From NCBI RefSeq assembly GCF_002127325.2, contig NC_035437.2, positions 156,771,880 through 156,835,879 on the forward strand: 64,000 nt of DNA, read 5' to 3'. The stretch comes from Helianthus annuus (lineage: Eukaryota; Streptophyta; Magnoliopsida; Asterales; Asteraceae). Positions 10,981 through 20,500 of the stretch are shown one piece after another. Position 1 is the stretch's first letter; every line of letters begins with the position of its first letter. The translations under genes were made by a program, and so were the position numbers. The notes under the pieces are model-generated. The model saw only the letters and a list, made by a program, of their open reading frames with translations, had not been told where the DNA came from and did no database searches.

Positions 10981-13455
10981 TGTCACACCCCAACCGATGG
11001 CGGAAACATCGGGATGAGACGAAGTGTGTAGATTGCTCAAAACGTCATAACACTATGTGACAATAATTAATTTAAATTCAAATTTCATTTCAAAACTAAA
11101 AGTCATACATGATTCAAAAAGGAAATAACAACATTGTTTCAACATGTAACATAACAAACAAAAGATAGAATATTCTAGGCGTGTATCTAGTCCACCCTAA
11201 ACTTGTTTCATGAATCATCCATACTTCCATAATCAACCTGCAACATGTATTAAAATAGAGTTTCAATGCAAAAGCAAAGAGCGAGTATACAAGTTTGTTT
11301 ACATAGCATAATATAATAAAACTCATATCCAACATGAACATAATAAAATAGTTTCAACGTGCTAGTTTACGCAGTCCAAGTGATAGCCCAAGTTTCCCAA
11401 TGCGTTTAAAGTACCTAACCCAAAGTTTAACGGGAGGTTGATATGTCTCCTCCTAACAATACCCCAAAGACTAACGGGGAGGTGCATTACTCCTATAGCG
11501 CTACTATTGTTAAGGCGGAACTACACACAAGAATTAAACGTTCACATTGCACAAAAAGTCTCAAGATTCACAAGTTTCATGTTTCATGTTTGAATGGATA
11601 GAGTAAGTTTCAAATAAGTTTCAAGTGTCGTGTGCGTTTAATATAGAATACATCTTGCACCCAAAGTGTTAAAAGTAGAAATGGGTTCGAGTATACTCAC
11701 GGTTTACAAGTGGTGACTTGAAGTTCCGAGAGCAAGTTTGTAGATGAGTTAGTTTGGAGCACCTTGTCCTTCTACACAAGGAAACGTAGGTGTGTGAGTT
11801 TGGCGTATACAGAAGATTATAGATTCGGAGTTTTTAAAATATAAAGAAAGTAACATAGGTGAAAATAATCATCTTGTACACATAACTCTTGTTCTTGACA
11901 CTATTGAAACTCAAAAGAGTTGGTATGATTTCATGGATTCTAAGATCCATTAGAGTCGTAACAAGGGCATGGTCATAGATGATGTAACGTCCACTTAACA
12001 AATAACTATTAAGTCATCATCAAGTCTTAGTTACTTAGATGTATACGTATAGAATAACTTAGATATTATATAGTTTTACAAGTCTTAAGATTCAAGCATG
12101 AGGTAGGAGGTTAATGTCTCCATTTAGGTACCTCTTTGTGTCATAGAATACATACATGAGGTAGGAAGAACAAGCTTCCATTTAGGCACCTCTATTGTTC
12201 ACCACTACACTTGTTGTTATAAACAACAAGGAGGGTCATGAACAAACAAGTATCGAAGTATTAACAACAACTAATCTATAGTAAAACATCAAGTAATGAG
12301 TGGATTCTTATGAAGGATAGCCCAAGCTAATCCAACCATCACACATTCAACAAGTTTCACACTTGAACATTACTTGTGGGTAAAAGCCTAATTAAAACAG
12401 AAGGTTTATGAGGTTTTAGCCTCTGATTTAGATGTCCCAACCATGTTTTTAAGCTTAACCAACCATAAGAGGGGTTGTAAGCATTAGGACATTGGTTTGA
12501 GATGTGTTTCACACAAGTTAGATGAAGTTTGCATAAGTTTGAAACAAAACAGAAAGTTTTAGTCCATTTTAGGGCAAATCCAAGCCTGATTCTTCCAAGG
12601 AAAAACCAAGGATTCAAACCCAAGGACATAACAAAGCAATAGGAAGAAGAACCAAGTGATTTGGTTGAGAAATGAACAAGTTACACTCACTTTTGTGAAG
12701 CTTCACGAATCTGTCCAAAACTCAGATTCTCAGCTGATTAGAGAGCAATTTAGTGAAGATTTAGGAGTTGTGAAAGTGTAAAGAGGGTTGGAGAAGGTGG
12801 GTATTTATAATGGAAGAGATTAGAGGTGATTGGAGGTGATTAGAGGTGGATTAAAGGTGATTGGGTGAGGTTGGAGAGTTGGATTTCGTGCAAAATTTGA
12901 AAGAAAACACAAGTCTGCCGAAACAAGGCGCTCGCGTAGCGCTAGCAACCAGGCCTTACCCGTCGCGCTACGCTAGCACATGGGTTCTGAAATTAAGTTT
13001 GATATTTTGACATTTAGGCCCCTGAAGTTTGAGTTTGATTCTTTTTTGATGCCTTTTTGATAGTTTAGGGACTTGTTTGGTCATAAAGGCATAGTATAAG
13101 GTGTAATCAAGTACGAAGATCATAATCAAAGTATAATTAAGCGTATAAATGTCATAACCAAGTATCGTTCTCGTTCAAAACACGTTCAATGCATAAGTTT
13201 AGTTCAATTACAAGTTTAGCACATAGTTTCCAAGAATAACGTTCAAGCACAATTTGATTCACCAATCGAACATACGAGCATAATTAGAGTGCGTACAACA
13301 TAAATGTAACAAAATACAAGTTTCATTAATGATCCAGTCTCGGTTTGACAATGATTACAACGAAAGGAACGATTACAAGAATACAAGGTTTCCAAAAATA
13401 GAAATACGAATAAAACTTTCTATAAATGGAAAGTACAAAAGAGCCGGGCGTTACA
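10981..13455 (-). repeat. 5' LTR of the LARD-like element
   Basis: 2475 bp, the partner of 5014-7488. It starts TGTAACGCCC and ends GGTGTGACA on the minus strand. Confidence 0.9.
12802..12809 (-). promoter_or_regulatory. LTR TATA box (5' copy)
   Basis: Minus-strand TATAAATA in the 5' LTR, the copy expected to drive the element's transcript. Confidence 0.55.
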
Positions 13456-13780
13456 TTTTTTTTTTCCAAAAGACAAGAGGAATCATATAGGGCCATACGT
13501 TCCCTGGAGGAATTTTTTTTTTTTTTTTTTTTTTGCAAGAACAGCATATTGTTATTAGTATCTTTTTGAACTTTATTTTTTTAAACATTACTTAAGTTGT
13601 TTTTTTTGTTATAAAATGATGTTAGTTTTTTTGTTATAAATTTTATAAAAAACGTAGTGAAATTAAGAAATCTAAACAAATTAAACATATCCAAATTAAA
13701 GAAATATTACAAATAATTAAAATTAAATTCAACTATTCGTACAGTACTACATAATATGATAATAAAATCCACTATCATCA

Positions 13781-14870
13781 TCAATACTCGTCAGACTCCT
13801 CGTCAGACTTTGCGAGCTCCTCCTTTGTAAAGTTCGGGCCACGCCTAGTAGAGGGTGACGGACTGTGCCGTGTATAGGACGTGCCTGGAGCCTATAAAAA
13901 ATTCAAACAAAATACTCATTACATAACATTAAAATTGTTCGTAGAAAATGAAATAAAACAAAATAACATACCTGCATAGAAAGGTCGGACAGAGGAAAGA
14001 GCGGCATCGTCTGGCCGGACCGAGGAAAATGTGGCAAGGAAAGGTCGGGCTGAGTATAGGACGGGTCGTAAGGCTATAAGAATTTAAACAAAATACCCAT
14101 TACATAACATTAAATTGCTCGTAGATAAATGAAATAAAAATAAGATAATATACCTGCATGGACGGGAGGGGCTGGGTAAAGGATGGCATGGACGGGTCGG
14201 GCTGCTGCGTAAAGAACGGGCCCTGGTCCATCTGGAGACCGTGGGATGTTATCTCCTGACCATGCAGTGTTAGAAGTCGCATTTGCTCATCTCGGTTACG
14301 CAAAATCCTATCGAGAAGACGGTTGGTTGACCGAGGAAACCTAACCGCGCGATAAGTTCTCTGTGGATGCTGATGATCCCCCTGTTCATGCTGAGGCGGG
14401 ACCTCAACATCATCATGGCCGCCATCCTGCTAAGTACCGACTAACACTCTGGGCTATCCGGCTGATAAACGATCCTCCATATATACTACCACGACGCTGC
14501 TTTTTCCAGCGTGTGACAAAATAATCCACCAGGAAGAGATGGAGGGCGCACGGACGACCAGTAAATAAACAATAGAGATAGAAAAGATCGGCCTTCGTTA
14601 TGTGCTCGCAACTCTTGCCACGGGCCGCGATGCCCGTGCTAAAGCAACGATGCAAGTAACGAACTAACGGGTCGCGAATCTCCGAGGATCGGACCTCCTC
14701 CGCCTTGGTGTATGGACCTTCACCGATGGTGGGCCACCAGGCAATCAACTCATCCTCGGGCATACGATCGATAGCCGTGGTATACACGTCCTGAACCAAC
14801 TCCTCGACGGAATGTGGAGAGAAACTCCACCATCAACGACCGATAAAATGGTGCGGCTCCTATTCGAAAT
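13781..14870 (-). pseudogene. Athila ORF1-like spliced gene relic
   Basis: The 14413-14799 frame contains IRDPLVRYLHRC, then ADLFYLYCL, then a GGSFISRIAQ block, which I match from memory to the ORF-1 (Gag-like) region of Athila retrotransposons. Upstream the frame continues through two in-frame stops to about 14870. Downstream a frameshift leads into a Pro/Gln-rich stretch (14154-14430), followed by two small phase-0 exons (13972-14073 and 13781-13891) with GT...AG introns, ending in an acidic tail (SDEESDEY) and a stop. The two introns resemble each other, so the exon-intron unit was probably duplicated. It lies inside the TIR element 4701-15350 and is either a captured retroelement gene or that element's own decayed gene. 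The splice sites are convincing; the family call is moderate. Confidence 0.5.
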
Positions 14871-14994
14871 AAACGATCCCACGGGCTATCCTGCCCGATA
14901 ACGTATGGTTATCATAAATATGTTTTGGGTATTACAATAATGTATAAACGTTTTTTTTTTTTTTTGACACATTTTTATAAAAAGGATTCAGATT

Positions 14995-15275
14995 ATGGAA
15001 CCAGGGGAACCATATTGCCCCATACACTTCCTATACATTGGCTCTAGGGGAACCATATTGCCCCATACACTTTCTATACTTTGGGTCCAAGGGGAACCAT
15101 ATTGCCCCATACGCTTCCTATACTTATGGGAATCGTATTGGGCAATACACTTCCTATTGGGTCACTTTTCAGACCTTTATGAACTGTATGCGCGCCAGAG
15201 AATATTGTACCAATAGGAACCGTATTGCCCAATACGCTTCCTATTCGTGTCGCATTTAATGCTTCAAACCCTATG
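14995..15275. repeat. Right subterminal hairpin repeats
   Basis: Three tandem units of about 45 bp (GGGGAACCATATTGCCCCAT, then ACACTTCCTATAC), followed by further GGAA-CGTATTGGGCAATACGC-TTCC hairpins. They match the complement of the left repeats at 4755-5006. The ORFs at 14995-15259 are read through this repeat and are not genes. Confidence 0.75.
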
Positions 15276-15358
15276 GGAAGCGTATTGGCCTATATGGTTT
15301 CTATTGAGAGATATACAAAAATTTTAAGGGATGTGTAGATACCATCACCCTTGATTAA

Positions 15359-16731
15359 TGATGAGGGTATCTATTTTACGGCTTTACAACTCCTTTCAGA
15401 TGGTAGGAGCCTTTCGGTCAATGGTAGTTGTAACAAGATAGAAACTACTCAAGAGATCTTTTATGACCAAAGGATCTAAGCAATAATAGAAATATGTCAC
15501 AACAAAATCACAATAATTTATACCGGTTCAAGTGGATAACAACTCCGCCACACGTTTCTTCTTTGATCTTTAACTAAGTGTTTGTTTTTCATTTAACATC
15601 TCTTTAGACAATGGAATTAATGATGTATAAATGTCTTTCTCATATGGTATGATAGATATCAACACCACTTCTCCCTTAGACCACCCGTAGTGAGGGGTTT
15701 TTGGGTGTTTTTCCTCCAAAAAATGCCCATTCACACCACACAACCACCCCCGGGGTGTTCTTTTTGAAAAATTTGGGTTAGGCGTCCTTTTTAAAACGCC
15801 TCTCCTTGTTTTCTTTGGCCAATAGGCTGTTGCCAACATCAGCACCTTTAAAAATGGTTGGATAGATTTTTTTTATTTCACTTTTAAATATATATTTACC
15901 TTACACCCCCGTTTACCGCTACACTCATTTTAAGATAATGCCCTATAAAAGCTATTTTGATTTTTTTTAATTGTTTAATAATGTAACGCAATAAATGGCA
16001 AACAAGCATAAGTGTTATTATATCTTTAGGTTTCTATGTCATATCCTAATCAACCAATTTTTTTTACAAATCTTGACTTATATTATAAAATTTTATTATA
16101 GTTTATAAGATATATTTTATGAGATTTATAGAATACGGTCGTTTTTCTTTAATCATACACTCAACATGAATACACGTCATTCATCTTTACATTGATATGT
16201 TTTGTATACATAAGGATTTCTGGGCTCGTTATTTTTTTAGAGAAAATATGTATTAGAACTTAATGTATAGGTTTTTCTTGAGAGTTTCGAATTTTGAAAG
16301 GGCGTGATCAACTGTTCCTTTTGTGTGAACCTCATATTCTTGTTTCTGAATCTTCACATGGCTTGTTTATTTATTAGAACTTGATGTTTAGGTTTTTCTT
16401 GACATATTAGATTTTTGAAAAGATGTGATCAGCCGTTCCTTTTGTTTGAACCTCATTCTTGTTTTCTAATCTTCACATGGCTTGTTTATGTATTAAAACT
16501 TAATGTATAAGTTTTTCATAAACATTAAAAAAAAATTTTAACACTTTACACTTGTTTTTTTAACCATAATACTATACATACTTGTTCATTTTTTCTGTAC
16601 GAACAATATACAAATATTCAAATTAAGCACTATGGATTAGTGTTGATTAGATGTGAATTCGATTACTTTGTAGGATTTTTTTTTTAACGTTTTAAGTGTT
16701 TTTGGTGGTGGTTTATGGTGATTAGCTATTG
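15359..16731. other. Spacer without a recognisable gene
   Basis: AT-rich. A C-rich stretch at about 15660-15790 contains repeated GGGGTGTT/ACCCC words and may be MITE-derived. The rest shows only the tandem duplication at 16248-16520. Confidence 0.5.
16248..16520. repeat. Tandem duplication, about 127 bp period
   Basis: The segment TATTAGAACTTAATGTATAG to CACATGGCTTGTTTAT is present twice, with the start of a third copy (TATTAAAACTTAATGTATAA). Confidence 0.75.
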
Positions 16732-16736
16732 ACGGG

Positions 16737-17542
16737 TGAAGGGGTATGGTCCCAAAACGACCATTACCCGCATCAAACAAACCCCTACCAGTAAGCAAAC
16801 CGCACCCATGCGGTCACATCCTTCGAACCCATTCGGTTCGAAGATGAATAGCTTGACCCAAGTACGAAAGAAGATGAACATATCGATGCGGCTGGCACCG
16901 CATCATATGGCCATTTTCGTCACGACAAGGGAAGCGAGCAAATAGTCTCCACATACGATGATGCGGCCAACACCGCATCTCGCGTATTTCTTGATCACAA
17001 GTAGGAGACGCGGTAACTTCAGACGTTACCGCATGCAGCGATGCGGCTCGCACCGCACCCTGCATATCCAACAAGTGGACTGACACGCCAGGCAAGTGGC
17101 TGACACCACGAGGCAAGTGGCGCCGGCGACAGTCCCCTGTCAGAGCTATTAAAGCAATGGGCTGACGTGGCGTAACCCCCACGGCCGGCGAGACTGACAC
17201 ACCTGCAACGGTGCAGCTCGTCGTCAGCCCATCCATCAATCTCCTCCTTCACTCCTCGGCTATAAATACCGACCCCAAACCAGGTTTGAGGTATCTCTTC
17301 ACAACTCTCTAACTACTACTATTATCTTGCTTTGCTTCCCAAGCAAACTACTGATTCTCACGCCGGAGAGTGGTAACAAGGAGCACCCCCCACCCCATCC
17401 TCCTTGTTACGAGTCACGGCTTGTTTCCTTGTGCAGGAGATCATCCACCGGTGACCCAGCCAGCGATCTCCGAGAGGAAGGGATTAACCCTTCTTGACGA
17501 GACCAGTGTGTTAACCCTGCCCGGTTAACCATTGTTTCATCA
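16737..17542 (+). repeat. 5' LTR of the Tat element
   Basis: 806 bp, TG...CA. The sequence is GC-rich for this window. An inverted pair of ATGCGG/CCGCAT words is scattered in U3 (for example TGCGGTCACA and CACCGCATC), a possible enhancer motif. Confidence 0.95.
17261..17268 (+). promoter_or_regulatory. TATA box in the 5' LTR
   Basis: TATAAATA in the context CGGCTATAAATACCG, about 280 bp before the LTR end. It is the likely promoter of the genomic RNA. A copy lies at 27832-27839. Confidence 0.75.
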
Positions 17543-17543
17543 T

Positions 17544-17557
17544 TGGCGCCCACCGCT
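17544..17557 (+). other. Primer-binding site of the Tat element
   Basis: TGGCGCCCACCGCT begins one base after the 5' LTR. The position is diagnostic. The TGGCGCC start is typical of plant Tat/Athila elements; I cannot name the tRNA with certainty. Confidence 0.65.
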
Positions 17558-17599
17558 ACTCTTAGCACTTTTTAATCCATCCCTCTCCCTCTCAAGATC

Positions 17600-20500
17600 A
17601 TGACTGATAACCAAAACACCAATGCGGATAATCCAAATCCCCCGGTCCCAACAGGGGTCCACCCTTCGACCCCCCAACCCGGACACATTGGCACGTCCAC
17701 CCAAAGGATCCCATCCTTTGCGTTCGGACACGACTTATCACAGGCCCCAACTGTGCTCCCACCAGGCGTGGACTTACACTCCTGGTACCAACAGCAGACT
17801 GACCTGCTGATAGCGGCTTACAACCGCGCTTGTACGGAAGCAAACGTACAAGCTGGGCCTACTCCAATACAACACACACCTGCCAACCGTATACTCCAAT
17901 ACGATGGCAGGTTACACTCACGTCCGGCTTCCAGAAGCCGACATGACGACCGTGGATCATCTTACTGTTCGGTCCATACACTCAATGAGGATACTTCCTC
18001 ATATGAGTCCCGCTCCAGAGGGCCAGTGCATACCCGCCTGGGCCCCTATGGGGAAGATAGGAGGCGGTCAGCCTCCAGGCGCGGCCCAGGCATCCAGAGC
18101 CGACTGGGCTCGCAGCCTTACACGGAAGGGTACGGTCATACCGACCCTGACGATCAAACCTACCGCGGGGAGTCTCACGACACCAACAGCAGACCGGGGG
18201 GACGCAACTATGTTCCTCCCAGTCACCCCCGCACTACATACCTCAGGGCGGCAAAGCGCCCTGTGCACGAACCATACAGGCCAAGGGCCGCGGCCGAAAA
18301 TTCAAAATTCGTCCCGCACATCGCCAACGCCGATATCACAACGACAAAATTCCCAGTCAACATTGGGAAATACAGTGGCTCGACCGACCCGGACGACCAC
18401 ATGAACATCTTCACAGGCGCAGGCGTCAATGGCAGGTGGGACGAACCCACCTGGTGCAATTTTTTCCCCCAGACCCTTATCGGTCTGGCCAGGGCATGGT
18501 TTGATTCTTTGCCAGTGGGATCCCTGGATTCTTTCGAGGACTTGCGCACCAAGTTCCTCGCCCATTTCAGCCAGCAGCGACGCCACGAACGCGATTCGCT
18601 GGACGTCATGAACATCTGGCGAAGGGATGACGAATCGCTCGAGGCATTCGTCATCCGTTACAATAAAGAATGCCTAGAGATAGGCGACGTGGCGGACCAA
18701 ATGGCGCGAAACCATTTTATTCGGGCCGTCAAAGACAGAGAGATGATCATGACCATCTCTGGCAAGGAGGGTTTGCCTAAAAAATGGGAGGATGTCATGA
18801 CCGCAGTCAAGACATATGCCCAGACACAGCGGTCGCTCGAACCGCACGTCAAAAAGGCAAAACCCCAAGCCGAAACATCCCACCAAGGGTCCAAACGTAA
18901 CAACAAACGAAACCGGGATGCAGGAAATCGGGATATTACTAAACCGTATTTCCCGCAACCCAACACGTTTGACCCACAATGCTACAACCCTGCCCGAGAC
19001 TCTCGGGCACCAAGAAAAGAATCTCGGGACCGCAAATGGACCGAGATCAACCAGTCGCCAAGAGAGGTCCTCCTCGCAGATCCACAATTCTTGCGACCGG
19101 CCCAACCAATGAAGTCCAAGAAAAGTCAGGACCTCACACTATACTGTGAGTACCACAAGGACTCGGGCCACACCACCAACAACTGCATCAGTCTCCGGCT
19201 GGAGATTGAGCGGGCGTTGAAAGAGGGGAAACTACAACACCTCTTACCAGGTGGACAAAAGCCCACCAAGCATATCACCCCTCACAACGAAGGTACCTCC
19301 TCCGGGAAGAAAGCCATGTACGTGGCTTCCACCCACATGATTTACGGAGGCAAATGTAGGCCGCGCAAAGCGGCACGAAGACCGGACAATGATTGGAAAG
19401 ACGAGCAAGTCGTCTTCCCAAAAGTCCGAGGCGGACCGCGTGATAGACGCGCCGTCGTCATTTCAGGCCAGCTGGCCCATTACTGCACCGAGCGTTTGTT
19501 AATTGACCCGGGCAGTACATCCGATATAATCTACGAGCAATGCTTCAATCAATTTGACCAAGAGGACAAAGATCGGTTGCAAGCCGTAGATTACCCGCTG
19601 GCCGGATTCGCAGGGGAAACAGTCTTTCCCCTAGGTCAAATCACATTTCCCGTGCGTCTTACCAATGGTAAACACACGCGGACGGAGGAGGTAAACTTCA
19701 TGGTTTTACCCCACACCTCCAATTATGACGTCCTCCTTGGGAGAGAATCCCAAGGAGATTTCAATATGATCACATCCGTCCCCCACTCCGCGGTTGGTTT
19801 CCCAACCGCATCGGGGGTTGCAATCATCTACGCCCGCAAGGACGTCATGATGACGGACGAAGCACGTCCGACAAAGGTCGCAAGGCCCACCCCCGTCGGC
19901 CAACCGGAAAAATGGGTTCTCAACCCAAAGCATCCGGAACAGAAGGTCACATTGGGTCACGCCTTATCCTCGACCACCAGAGCGCACCTGAAGGAGCTCC
20001 TCTTCAGGAACCAAGACATCTTCGCGTGGACTCCCGCAGACATGACAGGGGTCCCACGCGAAATAGCGCAGCACTATTTGAATACCAAACCAGGTATCAA
20101 GCCAGTGATCCAAGGCCAACGCCACCTTGGGTCAGCTAAAAATCAGGCGATGCAAGAGCAGATCGAAGAACTGCTCTCCGCAGGTATACTGCGGGAAGTC
20201 AAGTACCAGACTTGGTTATCCAACCCTGTCATGGTAGAAAAACCATCCGGGGGCTGGCGCATGTGCGTCGATTACAAGGACCTTAACAAGGCCTGCCCCA
20301 AGGATTGTTACGCGCTTCCAGAAATCGACGAAAAAGTCGATAACCTCGCGCCATTTCGGTGGAAGTGTTTCCTCGATTGCTACAAAGGGTACCACCAGGT
20401 ACAAATGGCACTTGAGGATGAAGACAAAACGGCATTCCGGACCCCAACCGGAAATTACTGCTATACAAAAATGCCGTTTGGGTTGCGCAACGCGGGCTCA

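Larger units (their letters stand above)
5014..13455 (-). mobile_element. Non-autonomous LTR retrotransposon without gag or pol (LARD-like)
   Basis: Two direct repeats of exactly 2475 bp (5014-7488 and 10981-13455) surround 3492 bp. Read on the minus strand the LTRs begin TGTAACGCCC and end GGTGTGACA. A primer-binding site matching the initiator tRNA-Met (TGGTATCAGAGC) lies 3 bases inside the 5' LTR, and a purine tract AAAGGAGGGGAGAC precedes the 3' LTR. TTTTT on both sides is a plausible 5 bp target duplication in a T-rich site. By eye the LTRs differ at about a dozen positions (roughly 0.5 percent), so insertion is recent. No frame with Gag, protease, RT or integrase motifs exists inside. 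The PBS and purine tract suggest a Tekay/chromovirus-type parent that would have to supply proteins in trans (inference). Confidence 0.88.
4701..15350. mobile_element. DNA transposon with terminal inverted repeats, interrupted by an LTR element
   Basis: The left end starts GGGTTTGATTATTCACACAT and the right end, read on the complement, starts GGGTGATGGTATCTACACAT. Both continue CCC. An identical 8 bp sequence TTGATTAA flanks both ends (4693-4700 and 15351-15358), or 9 bp if the preceding C is counted. An 8-9 bp duplication fits hAT or Mutator-like elements. Removing the later LTR insertion (5014-13455 plus 5 bp) leaves about 2.2 kb. The ends carry hairpin-forming repeats, and the interior carries a spliced Athila-ORF1-like relic on the minus strand. 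No transposase is seen, so it is non-autonomous and possibly a gene-capturing element of Pack-MULE type. The family assignment is inference. Confidence 0.65.

Noticed and set aside
14995..15259. Two overlapping plus-strand ORFs with repeated GEPYCPIHFLY
   Set aside because: Translations of the hairpin repeats at the end of the TIR element.
16814..17239. 141-codon minus-strand ORF in the 5' LTR, repeated identically at 27385-27810
   Set aside because: Identity only reflects the identical LTRs. No domain and no start or splice context, so it is treated as a chance frame.
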